From assembly GCA_964462985.1 (NCBI GenBank), contig CAYXAA010000006.1, positions 62,001-126,000 of the forward strand: a DNA stretch of 64,000 bases, read 5' to 3'. How positions within the stretch are numbered: the first letter of the stretch is position 1; each line of letters starts with the position of its first letter. Made by a program: the position numbers and the translations under genes. This stretch comes from CAYXAA01 sp964462985. GTDB taxonomy: Bacteria; Pseudomonadota; Alphaproteobacteria; Rhizobiales; Stappiaceae. Shown here one piece after another: positions 1 through 8,295 of this stretch. Below the pieces are notes generated by a model, which had not been told where the DNA came from, did no database searches, and was given only the letters and a program-made list of their open reading frames with translations.

Positions 1-311
1 CACCGGAAAGGGCCGACTACTGCATTTCAAAGGCGGGGCTTTCCATGTGGGTGAAGACGCTGGCGCTGCGGCTGGCGCCGGACGGCATCGGCGTCTTCGA
101 GGTCCGCCCTGGGATCATCCGCACCGCCATGACCGAGGCCGTCGCCGGACGCTACGACAGCCTGATCGCGGACGGGTTGGTCCCGGCACGCCGCTGGGGA
201 GAGGGCAAGGATGTTGCCGCCGCCGTGTCGGCTCTGGCCGGCGGCGCGATGGCCTTTTCCACCGGTTCCGTGATTCATGTCGACGGCGCCCTCGCTGTCC
301 CCAGGCTATGA
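1..311 (+). CDS. SDR family oxidoreductase, C-terminal part only
   Basis: The reading frame is open from the window edge (first full codon at 3) and ends with TGA at 309-311, so the N-terminal Rossmann part lies outside the window. The visible part starts with the catalytic SDR pattern YCISKAG (Tyr-x3-Lys). It continues with the PGIIRTAMT loop that follows the active-site helix and ends with the usual TGSVIHVDGA C-terminal strand. This is the layout of FabG-like 3-ketoacyl-ACP reductase or sugar/polyol dehydrogenase family members. The substrate cannot be told. The gene is 7 bp from the downstream Gfo/Idh gene, so it is probably co-transcribed with the next three genes. Confidence 0.85.
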   Translation, partial: PERADYCISKAGLSMWVKTLALRLAPDGIGVFEVRPGIIRTAMTEAVAGRYDSLIADGLVPARRWGEGKDVAAAVSALAGGAMAFSTGSVIHVDGALAVPRL

Positions 312-318
312 GGATGAC

Positions 319-1371
319 ATGACGGTAAAGGTCGGTCTGGTCGGGTTCGGCGCAGCGGGACGCTATCTGCATGCGCCCGTGATCGCCGCTGCGGACATGG
401 AAATCGCCGCGATCGTCTCTTCGCGCGAGGCCGATGTCAAAGCCGACTGGCCTGAAGCCGACCGGCTGACGCGATTCGAGGATCTGGCGCTGCGCGACGA
501 TATCGATCTTGTCGTCCTTGCCACCCCGCACGAGCTGCACTACCGCCAGGCAAAATGGGCGCTCGAGGCCGGCCACAATGTCGTGGTCGAAAAGCCCTTT
601 ACGCTCACGAGAGCCGAGGCAAACGATCTCGCCGAGCTTGCCGATGCCTGCGACCTCAAGCTCGCGGTCTATCAGAATCGCCGCTGGGACAGCGACTTTC
701 TTACCCTGCGCCGGCTGATTGCCGAAGGCGCACTCGGCGAGGTCACCGGATTCCACATGCGCTGGGACCGCTACCGTCCGACGGTGGTCGACCGCTGGCA
801 CGAAAGCGCGCGGCCGGGAACGGGAATGCTCTACAATCTCGGGCCGCATCTGATCGACCAGACGCTGCAGCTGTTCGGGCGCCCCGACTGGCTGATCGCC
901 GACGTCTTCACCCAGCGCGAGGGCGGGCTGTCCGACGATGGCTTCGAGATCCTGATGGGCAAGGGCCGGCTGCGGATCACCCTCGGCGTCAGCCTGATCG
1001 TTCCCGGCGAATGCACCTGGCGCTACCAGATGACGGGCACCGAAGCCACCTTTCTCAAGGCCGGACTGGATCCGCAGGAGACGCAGTTGCGCGAGGGCAT
1101 GCGCCCCAATGCGGCAGAATTCGGCCAGGAGCCGGAGGATCAGTGGGGGGTGCTGGTCCGTCCTGACGGCAGCCGGCGACCGGTTCCTGCCGAGACCGGC
1201 TGCTGGACAGAGTTCTATCGCGGCATGCGGCGGGCCATCGAGGACGGAACTCCCGTGCCGGTGTCCGCCAGATCGGCGGCCGAGGTGATCGAGCTGATCG
1301 AGCTCACCCAGCAATCGGCGAGAACGGGCCGGCGGATTGACCTGGTCCAGCGGCGGGAGGGCCATCCGTGA
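319..1371 (+). CDS. Gfo/Idh/MocA family NAD(P)-dependent oxidoreductase
   Basis: 350-residue cytoplasmic dehydrogenase. The N-terminus has the dinucleotide-binding fold (VGLVGFGAAGRYLH, residues about 4-17). The family motif EKPFTL lies near residue 94, and a C-terminal alpha/beta substrate domain follows. The family oxidises or reduces sugars, inositols and related compounds; the substrate here is unknown. I chose the ATG at 319 because an AGGA-type ribosome site lies just upstream and the Rossmann motif then starts at the N-terminus. The stop overlaps the next gene's GTG start by 4 bp (GTGA), which indicates translational coupling to the GMC oxidoreductase. Confidence 0.9.
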   Translation: MTVKVGLVGFGAAGRYLHAPVIAAADMEIAAIVSSREADVKADWPEADRLTRFEDLALRDDIDLVVLATPHELHYRQAKWALEAGHNVVVEKPFTLTRAEANDLAELADACDLKLAVYQNRRWDSDFLTLRRLIAEGALGEVTGFHMRWDRYRPTVVDRWHESARPGTGMLYNLGPHLIDQTLQLFGRPDWLIADVFTQREGGLSDDGFEILMGKGRLRITLGVSLIVPGECTWRYQMTGTEATFLKAGLDPQETQLREGMRPNAAEFGQEPEDQWGVLVRPDGSRRPVPAETGCWTEFYRGMRRAIEDGTPVPVSARSAAEVIELIELTQQSARTGRRIDLVQRREGHP

Positions 1372-3008
1372 CGGACTACATCCTGATCGGCGCCGGGCCG
1401 GCCGGCTGCGTGCTCGCCAACCGGCTGAGCGAGGATCCGAACATCTCGGTGCTTTTGCTGGAAGCCGGCGGCCGCGACAGCCACCCGCTGATGCACATGC
1501 CGGCAGGTTTTGCCAAGATGACCAAGGGCATCGCAAGCTGGGGCTGGTCGACGGTGCCGCAACGGCACCTGAAAGGGCGCGTGTTGTGGTACACCCAGGC
1601 CAAGGTGCTCGGCGGCGGCTCGACAATCAATGCCCAGATCTACACCCGCGGGCATGCAAAGGATTATGACGGCTGGGCTGAGCAGGGCTGCACCGGCTGG
1701 AGCTATCGCGAGGTGCTGCCCTATTTCATCCGGGCTGAGGACAACCAACGCTTCGCCAACGACTACCACGGCTACGGCGGCCCGCTCGGGGTGTCGAACC
1801 CGGTCTCGCCGCTGCCGATCTGCGAGGCCTATTTCCGGGCGGCGCAGGAGCTCGGCATCCCGTTCAACCCAGACTTCAACGGCGCCCACCAGGAGGGCGT
1901 CGGCTACTACCAGCTGACGCAGCGCAATGCCCGGCGCTCTTCGGCGGCTGTTGCCTATCTCAACCCGGTGCGCGGCCGGTCGAACCTTGCGATCGAAACC
2001 GGCGTTCTGGTGCACAGGATCCTGGTCGAGCACGGCCGCGCCGTCGGCGTCGAGATTTCAAGGGACGGCGGCACAACGCCGGAGGTGCTTCGGGCCGAAG
2101 CCGAAATCATCGTCTGCGCCGGAGCGATCGGCACGCCGAAGCTGCTGCTGCAGTCGGGGATAGGACCGGCCGACCACCTCAAGTCGGTCGGCATCACGCC
2201 CGTCCACGACCTGCCCGGGGTCGGCTCCAATCTGCAGGACCACCTCGACCTCTTTACGATCTCGGAATGCACCGGCGACCACACCTACGACAATTACGCC
2301 AAGCTGCACCGCACCGTCTGGGCCGGGCTGCAGTACGTGCTTCTGAAGAAGGGGCCGGCGGCTTCGAGCCTGTTCGAGACCGGGGGGTTCTGGTACGCCG
2401 ATCCAGCCGCCGATCGACCCGACATCCAGCTCCATCTCGGCCTCGGTTCGGGGATCGAGGCCGGCGTCGCCAGACTGCAGAACCCCGGCGTTACGCTGAA
2501 TTCGGCCTACCTCCGGCCGCGGTCGCGCGGTACGGTGCGGTTGCAGAGCGCCGATCCGACGGCTGCGCCGCTGCTCGACCCGAACTACTGGTCCGACCCG
2601 CACGACCGCGAGATGGCGCTGCGCGGGCTGACGCTGGCGCGGGAGATCATGCGCCAGAAGGCGCTCAAACCCTTCGTCTCACGCGAGGTTTTGCCCGGCC
2701 CCGATGTCACCGACGAGGCCGCCCTGATCGACTTCGCCTGCCGCAACGCAAAGACCGATCATCATCCGGTCGGCACCTGCCGGATGGGCACCGACGACGA
2801 GGCGGTGGTGACCCCGGATCTCAGGCTGCGGGGGATCGATGGATTGAGGGTCTGCGACGCCTCGGTGATGCCCCTCATACCGTCCTGCAACACCAACGCT
2901 CCGACGGTGATGATCGGGGAAAAGGGCGCCGATCTCATCCTGGGGCGGGAGGCGCTGCCGCCCGCGGTTTTCGCCGGCGACGAAGCGGCGGCGCTGCGCA
3001 GCGCGTGA
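1368..3008 (+). CDS. GMC family FAD-dependent oxidoreductase (choline dehydrogenase-like)
   Basis: 546 residues, full length for glucose-methanol-choline oxidoreductases. The ADP-binding motif GAGPAGCVLANRLSE is at the N-terminus, followed by the GMC signature-1 region GGGSTINAQIYTRG near residue 85. Signature 2, GAIGTPKLLLQSGIGP, is near 250. The C-terminal HHPVGTCRMG and SCNTNAPTVMIGEKGA segments carry the catalytic His and the FAD-contacting residues. It should oxidise a primary or secondary alcohol and pass electrons to a quinone or other acceptor. Start is GTG, overlapping the upstream stop. Naming it betA would be over-interpretation: the neighbours (SDR, Gfo/Idh, glycerate kinase) suggest polyol or hydroxy-acid breakdown, not betaine synthesis. 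Confidence 0.9.
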   Translation: MTDYILIGAGPAGCVLANRLSEDPNISVLLLEAGGRDSHPLMHMPAGFAKMTKGIASWGWSTVPQRHLKGRVLWYTQAKVLGGGSTINAQIYTRGHAKDYDGWAEQGCTGWSYREVLPYFIRAEDNQRFANDYHGYGGPLGVSNPVSPLPICEAYFRAAQELGIPFNPDFNGAHQEGVGYYQLTQRNARRSSAAVAYLNPVRGRSNLAIETGVLVHRILVEHGRAVGVEISRDGGTTPEVLRAEAEIIVCAGAIGTPKLLLQSGIGPADHLKSVGITPVHDLPGVGSNLQDHLDLFTISECTGDHTYDNYAKLHRTVWAGLQYVLLKKGPAASSLFETGGFWYADPAADRPDIQLHLGLGSGIEAGVARLQNPGVTLNSAYLRPRSRGTVRLQSADPTAAPLLDPNYWSDPHDREMALRGLTLAREIMRQKALKPFVSREVLPGPDVTDEAALIDFACRNAKTDHHPVGTCRMGTDDEAVVTPDLRLRGIDGLRVCDASVMPLIPSCNTNAPTVMIGEKGADLILGREALPPAVFAGDEAAALRSA

Positions 3009-3097
3009 CTGCGAACCGAACCGGGTGTCACCGACCTTGCACTTTCCACGGCCGCAGGCGACTTAATGGGTCAGGCTTTCTGCCAAGGACCCTGCCG

Positions 3098-4372
3098 ATG
3101 ATCGACGATCCGAGACGTTTCCTCGAACACCTGTTCCACACGGCCGTCGCCGCGGCCGATCCGGCCAGGGTGATCGGCAACCATCTTCCTGAAAAGCCGA
3201 AAGGACGGACCGTCGTGATCGGTGCTGGAAAGGCATCGGCGGTGATGGGCGCAGCTTTCGAGGAGGCCTGGGAGGCGCGCGGCAACGGCCCGGTCGAGGG
3301 GCTGATCGTGACCCGTTATGGCCACGGCGCGCCGTGTCGAGGCATCGAAATCGTCGAGGCGGCGCACCCGGTGCCGGATGACAGCGGCGAACGTGCGGCG
3401 CGGCGTATCCTCGCCCTGGTATCGGAGCTTTCGGCCGACGACCTCGTGGTGGCACTGATTTCCGGCGGTGGCTCGGCGTTGCTGACCCTGCCGCCGCTTT
3501 CGATCGGCGCCGAGGCCAAACGACTGGTCAACAAGGCGCTTTTGGCATCGGGCGCCTCGATCCACGAGATGAACTGCGTGCGCAAGCACCTGTCGCAGAT
3601 CAAGGGCGGGCGGCTCGCCAAGGCGGCAGCGCCGGCCAGAGTCGTCACCCTGGTGCTGTCGGATATCCCCGGCGATGACCCCGCCCTCGTTGCCTCGGGT
3701 CCGACGATCGCGGACGCCACGACCCGAGACGACGCACTGGCGATCATCGAGCGCTACGCCATGGAACTGCCGGAAGCGGTGATAAGATGGCTGAAGGACC
3801 CGGCATCGGAGGCGCCGCGACCCGACGATCCGGCGTTCCGAAACCACAGCCACCACACCATCGCCAATGCGTCGATCTCGCTGGAAGCGGCGGCGGAAGC
3901 GGCACGGGATCAGGGGCTCGAAGCCTATATCCTGTCCGACGCGGTTGAGGGCGAGGCTCGGGAGGCGGGACGATTCCATGCAGCACTCGCGCGGGAAGTT
4001 GCGGATAAGAACCGGCCATTTTCAAAGCCTTGCGTCATCCTGTCCGGTGGTGAGACCACAGTGACCTTGAGGGCCAAGGGCCGCGGCGGACGGAACTCGG
4101 AATTCCTGCTTGGCCTTGCTCTCGGCATCGAAGGCGTCACGGGGATCTCGGCCCTTGCTGCCGACACCGACGGCATCGACGGCTCGGAGGACAACGCCGG
4201 CGCCTGGTGCGACGGGACCACGGTGGACCGGCTGGCGCGGCGGGGATTGAAGGCGCGCGATCTGCTGGCCGGCAACGACGCCTACTCGGCGTTCGAGGCG
4301 CTCGGCGATCTGGTCGTCACCGGGCCGACCCGAACAAACGTCAACGACTTCCGGGCAATCCTCATTCGATAA
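3098..4372 (+). CDS. Glycerate 2-kinase / putative hydroxypyruvate reductase (DUF4147-MOFRL)
   Basis: 424 residues. The N-terminal DUF4147 domain contains VVIGAGKASAVMG and the glycine-rich segment ALISGGGSALLTLP. The C-terminal MOFRL domain contains ILSGGETTVTL, GRGGRNSEFLLGLAL and DTDGIDG. Members of this family are ATP-dependent glycerate 2-kinases, often labelled hydroxypyruvate reductase (TtuD). They feed 2-phosphoglycerate into glycolysis. The ATG at 3098 begins the family-typical RRFLEHLFHTAVAAADP helix. The gene ends the first operon: 89 bp separate it from the GMC gene, and the next gene is convergent. The pathway is inferred to end in glycerate. Confidence 0.88.
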   Translation: MIDDPRRFLEHLFHTAVAAADPARVIGNHLPEKPKGRTVVIGAGKASAVMGAAFEEAWEARGNGPVEGLIVTRYGHGAPCRGIEIVEAAHPVPDDSGERAARRILALVSELSADDLVVALISGGGSALLTLPPLSIGAEAKRLVNKALLASGASIHEMNCVRKHLSQIKGGRLAKAAAPARVVTLVLSDIPGDDPALVASGPTIADATTRDDALAIIERYAMELPEAVIRWLKDPASEAPRPDDPAFRNHSHHTIANASISLEAAAEAARDQGLEAYILSDAVEGEAREAGRFHAALAREVADKNRPFSKPCVILSGGETTVTLRAKGRGGRNSEFLLGLALGIEGVTGISALAADTDGIDGSEDNAGAWCDGTTVDRLARRGLKARDLLAGNDAYSAFEALGDLVVTGPTRTNVNDFRAILIR

Positions 4373-4499
4373 ACCCTTTGTTTTTCAAAGTATTAAAACT
4401 TTTAAATGTAGAAAGTCCGCTCAATGTCCAAAAGTGTCCTGGATTGACGCACATGATCCCGACGTGGTCGATTTGTGGGCCTGCACTGTTCCGTTTCGG

Positions 4500-5432
4500 T
4501 CACATCCGCTTCATCCGAGTGACCGCCTCGCGCAGCGCAGAAATGAAAAGCATCAGGTCCGGGGTTTGCGGTGCATCGGCCCGGGTCGAGATCCCAACCG
4601 GACCGAGGGTGATTCTCGTGTCCACCGGCAGGGCGACCAGGGTGCCCTCGGAGATATCTCCGGCAACCACGCCCTGGGAAATAATCCAGACAGCGTCGGT
4701 CCGCCTCGTGAAGGCGCGACCGAAGGCATTTGATACCGTCTCGATCCGCCGCGGCAGCCGGCCGATGCCATTGGCGACGAGGAGGCGCTCGACGAGTTCG
4801 CGGATCGCAGCGTTGCGGTTGGGGAAAAGGACGGTGAACTCGGGCAGGCGCGAAATGTCAGGTGCCACGATCAGCGGATGACCCGGACGGACCACGAGCG
4901 AGACCTGCTCGCTGTAGAGCTGGGAGAAGGTGAGACCCTGCATGGCGTCGGGCTGGCCGAGCCGTCCGACCACAATATCGAGCGCGCCGACGCGGAGCTG
5001 ATCGAGCATGTGACCGTTCGGCCCGGTGACGATCGAGAGCGTGCCGCCGACACCCTTGGCCTGGTAGAGCTCCACGGCGAGGGGAGTGACGCTGGCGGCA
5101 ACGCTCGGCAAGGCGCCCACGTTGAGCAGCCGATCAGAGCCCATCCTGGCCTGCTCGATGCCGTCGAGCCCCTGGCGCAGCGCGGCGACGCTCATGGAGG
5201 CGTAGTGGAGGAAGATGTCGCCGGCGGGCGTAAGTGCAACGCCGGCTCGGCCGCGCTCCATCAGTGTGACGCCGAGCAGGTCTTCAAGCTCGCGCAGGGT
5301 CTTCGACACCGCAGGCTGGCTGATGCCAAGGGCCGTGGCCGCTTCGGTCAGACTGCGCCGTCGGGCGATCTCGAGAAAGGCCTGGAGATGCCGCAGCTTG
5401 ATGGCGGCGTCGAACAGCATCGAAAGGTCCAA
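4500..5432 (-). CDS. pcaQ: LysR-type regulator PcaQ
   Basis: 310-residue LTTR. The N-terminal winged helix-turn-helix contains LRHLQAFLEIARRRSLTEAATALGISQ (given here in part). The C-terminal effector domain carries segments typical of rhizobial PcaQ, such as YSEQVSLVVRPGHPL and ETVSNAFGRAF. PcaQ activates pcaDCHGB in response to beta-carboxy-cis,cis-muconate or gamma-carboxymuconolactone in Agrobacterium and Sinorhizobium. Here it is divergent from pcaD, the same arrangement. An ATG four codons downstream (5420) is an alternative start. Identity rests on both sequence and context. Confidence 0.92.
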   Translation of the reverse strand: MDLSMLFDAAIKLRHLQAFLEIARRRSLTEAATALGISQPAVSKTLRELEDLLGVTLMERGRAGVALTPAGDIFLHYASMSVAALRQGLDGIEQARMGSDRLLNVGALPSVAASVTPLAVELYQAKGVGGTLSIVTGPNGHMLDQLRVGALDIVVGRLGQPDAMQGLTFSQLYSEQVSLVVRPGHPLIVAPDISRLPEFTVLFPNRNAAIRELVERLLVANGIGRLPRRIETVSNAFGRAFTRRTDAVWIISQGVVAGDISEGTLVALPVDTRITLGPVGISTRADAPQTPDLMLFISALREAVTRMKRM

Positions 5433-5457
5433 AAAGTTATGAATCGGGCTGGAATTA

Positions 5458-5483
5458 TCATTTTACATTACCACTAGCAAGGT
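5458..5483. promoter_or_regulatory. Candidate control motif in the pcaQ-pcaD intergenic region
   Basis: The 14-mer TCATTTTACATTAC (5458-5471), a 5-bp spacer and GCAAGGT (5477-5483) lie 26 bp upstream of pcaQ in an AT-rich patch. The same 14-mer, with a 7-bp spacer and the same GCAAGGT, occurs once more at 23756-23783 between the alpha/beta hydrolase and TRAP genes. The repetition is seen directly; a regulatory role is inference. It does not match the published rhizobial PcaQ box (ATAACC-N4-GGTTAA). Confidence 0.45.
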
Positions 5484-5495
5484 TCATGGTTGGCC

Positions 5496-5525
5496 GGTTT
5501 CTCGAAACCTTGGGCGGCCGCCCAA
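5496..5525. promoter_or_regulatory. Two adjacent palindromes between pcaQ and pcaD
   Basis: GGTTTC-TC-GAAACC (5496-5509) is a perfect 6-bp inverted repeat. It is followed directly by the perfect 16-bp palindrome TTGGGCGGCCGCCCAA (5510-5525). Their place between divergent genes fits operator sites, for example for PcaQ. The GC-rich one could instead be a hairpin. No known consensus is matched exactly. Confidence 0.4.
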
Positions 5526-5640
5526 CCTGCCGAGCCGGCGGTCGTGCAGGGCCGCCGCGCCTTAGGTCATGAAGCATAGGCTACCTGGCCTGGGTACCGC
5601 CAACCGCGAAAGGGCGACATTCCGCAACCGGGAGGATGAC

Positions 5641-6447
5641 GTGCGGGCGATTGCAAGGGACGGGCGGGTGATCCATGCAAGAATCGACGGTCCGGCGGAG
5701 ACAGCAGGTGGCGTCACGGCGCCGGTCGTGGCGTTCTCCAACTCGCTTGGGACCGACCTCCGGGTCTGGGATGCCGTGATCGAGCGGCTGCCGGCGGAGT
5801 GGATCAAGATCCGGTACGACATCGCCGGCCATGGGCTTTCGGGCATCACAGGCTCCACGACGGTGTCGACCCATGCCGAGGACTTCGCGGCGGTGCTCGA
5901 CGCCTTCGAGGCCGATCGCGCAGCAGTCGTAGGGCTCTCGGTCGGCGGGTTAATCGGCCTGGCGCTGGCAATCGCAAGGCCGGAGCGTGTAACCACCCTC
6001 TGTCTCATGGACACCGCGCCCAAAATCGGCAGCGCCGAGATGTGGGCGGCGCGGATGACAGCGATCGAGACCGGAGGCCTGGAGTCGATTGCCGACAGCG
6101 TCATGGAACGGTGGTTCTCCGCCGCCTTCCGGACACGGCGCCCCGCAGAACTTGCGCTGTGGCGGGCAATGATGGCGCGCACGCCAGCGCGGGGCTATCT
6201 CGATCTTTGCGCCACGTTGCGTGACACCGACCTGACGGAGGCAGCGAGCGGGCTCGCCGTGCCGACGCTGTGCCTGTGCGGCTCTGAAGACGGCGCGACA
6301 CCACCGGACCTGGTCCGGGCCTGCGCGTCCATCATTCCCGGCGCGCGCTACGAGGAGATCGCCGGAGCCGGTCACCTGCCCTGCATCGAGGCGCCCGATA
6401 CGGTCGCCAATCTGATCATATCCTTCATCAAGGAGCACTCGGCGTGA
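5641..6447 (+). CDS. pcaD: 3-oxoadipate enol-lactonase
   Basis: Alpha/beta hydrolase that opens 3-oxoadipate enol-lactone to 3-oxoadipate in the protocatechuate branch of the beta-ketoadipate pathway. It shows the family strand VVAFSNSLGTDLRVWD, the nucleophile elbow VGLSVGGLIGLALA (Ser), a late Asp in CGSEDGATPP and the His in AGAGHLPCIEAP. I chose the GTG at 5641 because GGGAGGA lies 5 bp upstream and the protein then begins at the usual first strand (268 residues). An in-frame ATG at 5569 would add 24 residues with no clear ribosome site. The stop overlaps the pcaC start by 4 bp. Confidence 0.9.
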   Translation: MRAIARDGRVIHARIDGPAETAGGVTAPVVAFSNSLGTDLRVWDAVIERLPAEWIKIRYDIAGHGLSGITGSTTVSTHAEDFAAVLDAFEADRAAVVGLSVGGLIGLALAIARPERVTTLCLMDTAPKIGSAEMWAARMTAIETGGLESIADSVMERWFSAAFRTRRPAELALWRAMMARTPARGYLDLCATLRDTDLTEAASGLAVPTLCLCGSEDGATPPDLVRACASIIPGARYEEIAGAGHLPCIEAPDTVANLIISFIKEHSA

Positions 6448-6845
6448 CCGACGCCCTCTATGACGACGGCATGAAGACGCGGCGCCAGGTGCTGGGCGAT
6501 GCTCATGTCGACCGCGCCGAAGCCGCCAAGACGGAATTCGACGAACCGTTCCAGACCCTGATCACGCGGGCGGCGTGGGGCTCGGTCTGGTCGCGCGAGG
6601 GTCTGTCCAAGCGCGAGCGCTCGCTGATCACCATCGCCTTGCTTGCTGCCCTGGGCCATGACGAGGAACTGGCGATGCATTGCCGGGCGACGGAAAACAC
6701 GGGGGCCAGCGAGGAGGACGTCTGCGAGGCGCTGCTGCATGTGGCGATCTATGCGGGCGTGCCGGCCGCCAACCAGGCCATCAAGGTGGCCAAGGAAACC
6801 TTCGCCAAGCGAAAGCAGACTCAGGGAGGCAAGAACCCTCGATGA
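6444..6845 (+). CDS. pcaC: 4-carboxymuconolactone decarboxylase
   Basis: 133 residues, the normal size for stand-alone PcaC of the AhpD-like fold. It decarboxylates gamma-carboxymuconolactone to 3-oxoadipate enol-lactone. Recognisable segments are LGDAHVDRAEAAKTEFDEPFQ, cut here to its core HVDRAEAAKTEFDEPFQ, then TRAAWGSVWSREGLSKRER, HCRATENTGASEEDVCEALL and HVAIYAGVPAANQA. Start is GTG overlapping the pcaD stop (GTGA). The stop overlaps the pcaH start (ATGA), so translation of pcaD, pcaC and pcaH is probably coupled. Confidence 0.95.
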   Translation: MTDALYDDGMKTRRQVLGDAHVDRAEAAKTEFDEPFQTLITRAAWGSVWSREGLSKRERSLITIALLAALGHDEELAMHCRATENTGASEEDVCEALLHVAIYAGVPAANQAIKVAKETFAKRKQTQGGKNPR

Positions 6846-7564
6846 ATGGACTGCCCTTCTATCGCCGCGAGCGCAATCAGCATCCGCCCTCCTACACGCC
6901 CGGCTACAAGAGCGCCGTGCTGCGTGCGCCGTTCCGCCCGCTGGTTTCGCCGGAACAGAGCGACCTGGAGATGACTGGGCCGGTGTTCGGCCACAGCGAC
7001 GTCAGCCCGATCGACGCCGACCTGATCCGCAATGCCATGGTCACCGGCGAAGCGATCGGCGAGCGCATCATCGTCCATGGTCGGGTCCTCGATGAGAACG
7101 GCCGACCGGTGCCGAACGCGCTGATCGAAATCTGGCAAGCCAATGCTGGCGGGCGATACCTCCACACGAATGACAGCTATATGGCGGCTCTGGATCCGAA
7201 CTTTTCCGGCTGCGGCCGCTGCATGGCCGATGCGGAGGGCTACTACAAGTTCCGTACCATCAAACCCGGACCCTACCCCTGGCCAAACAATGGCTCCGAC
7301 TGGCGCCCCTCGCACATTCATCTTTCGATCTTCGGCGAAGCCTTTGCACAGCGGCTGATCACCCAGCTCTATTTCGAGGGCGATCCGCTGATCCCGATGT
7401 GTCCAATCGTCAACACGATCCCCGACCCGGAGGTGATCGAGCGTCTCGTTGCCCGGCTGGACTTCAAGAACCAGATGCCGTTCGACTGCCTCGCCTACCG
7501 GTTCGACATCGTTCTCCGCGGCCGGCGCCAGACCTACTTCGAGAACCATCCGGAGGGCCTGTGA
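6842..7564 (+). CDS. pcaH: Protocatechuate 3,4-dioxygenase, beta subunit
   Basis: 240 residues. The beta subunit holds the non-haem Fe(III) centre that cleaves protocatechuate between the two hydroxyls to 3-carboxy-cis,cis-muconate. Expected iron ligands are visible: the Tyr in GYYKFRTIKPGPYPW and the His pair in WRPSHIHLSIFG, with a further Tyr upstream in the NDSYMAALDPNF region. The N-terminal segment with YTPGYKSAVLRAP is typical of PcaH. The stop shares one base with the pcaG ATG, consistent with equimolar synthesis of the two subunits. Confidence 0.96.
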   Translation: MNGLPFYRRERNQHPPSYTPGYKSAVLRAPFRPLVSPEQSDLEMTGPVFGHSDVSPIDADLIRNAMVTGEAIGERIIVHGRVLDENGRPVPNALIEIWQANAGGRYLHTNDSYMAALDPNFSGCGRCMADAEGYYKFRTIKPGPYPWPNNGSDWRPSHIHLSIFGEAFAQRLITQLYFEGDPLIPMCPIVNTIPDPEVIERLVARLDFKNQMPFDCLAYRFDIVLRGRRQTYFENHPEGL

Positions 7565-8151
7565 TGACCCATCGTCTCATTGATCCCCGCATCACCGACA
7601 CCCGGCTGAAGGAAACCCCGTCGCAGACCGCCGGCCCTTATGTCCACATCGGCACGGCCCCGCAGGCGATCGGCCGGCAGACGCTCTACCGCCAGCCCGG
7701 ACCGGTTGCGGCGGAAGGCCCCGGCACGGTCGTGGTCGAGGGCACGGTCTATGACGGTGCCGGAGCGCCGGTGCGCGACTGCATGATCGAATTCTGGGGT
7801 GCGGACGCGGAGGGTCGCGTCGGACGGCATGGCCTGTTCGGGCGGACGACCGCCGACTTCGCAACGGGTGGTTTCCGGTTCCAGACCGTGAAGCCGGGGG
7901 TTCACCGCGAGGGCTCAGCGCCGCATATCGCGATTCTGATCTTCGCCCGCGGCATCAACCTCCACCTGCACACCCGGCTCTACTTCCCCGAGGATGAGGG
8001 GGCAATTGCGAACGACCCGGATCTGAAGCGCATGTCGCCGACCGATCGGGCGGCGCTGACGGGGGTTGCGGTTCCAGCTGCAGAGCATAAGACATACCGA
8101 TTCGATATCCATCTGCAGGGCGCCAAGGAGACACCGTTCTTCGACGTGTGA
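7564..8151 (+). CDS. pcaG: Protocatechuate 3,4-dioxygenase, alpha subunit
   Basis: 195 residues. It starts with the PcaG-type segment KETPSQTAGPYVHIG and has the intradiol dioxygenase beta-sandwich. The iron-binding His pair is replaced (SAPHIAILIFARG), as expected for the non-catalytic alpha subunit. It forms the (alpha-beta-Fe) protomer with PcaH and shapes the substrate pocket. ATG at 7564 overlaps the pcaH stop by one base. Confidence 0.95.
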   Translation: MTHRLIDPRITDTRLKETPSQTAGPYVHIGTAPQAIGRQTLYRQPGPVAAEGPGTVVVEGTVYDGAGAPVRDCMIEFWGADAEGRVGRHGLFGRTTADFATGGFRFQTVKPGVHREGSAPHIAILIFARGINLHLHTRLYFPEDEGAIANDPDLKRMSPTDRAALTGVAVPAAEHKTYRFDIHLQGAKETPFFDV

Positions 8152-8295
8152 GTGAGGGAACACTCTCTTGCCGTCTTGCAAAGTGATGGGCCGGGCAGGA
8201 CGACCGCACGACATGGAGAGGGAGCGCCCCCTCTCCAACGTCTCATTCGGCACAAATGCCCGATTTCCGTAGAGCCTGACCGGAGGCACCTGTCG

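Noticed and set aside
115..1626. Long minus-strand reading frame opposite the Gfo/Idh and GMC genes
   Set aside because: It is antisense to two well-supported genes, rich in Arg/Ala/Pro/Gly and has no recognisable domain; long antisense frames are expected at this GC content.
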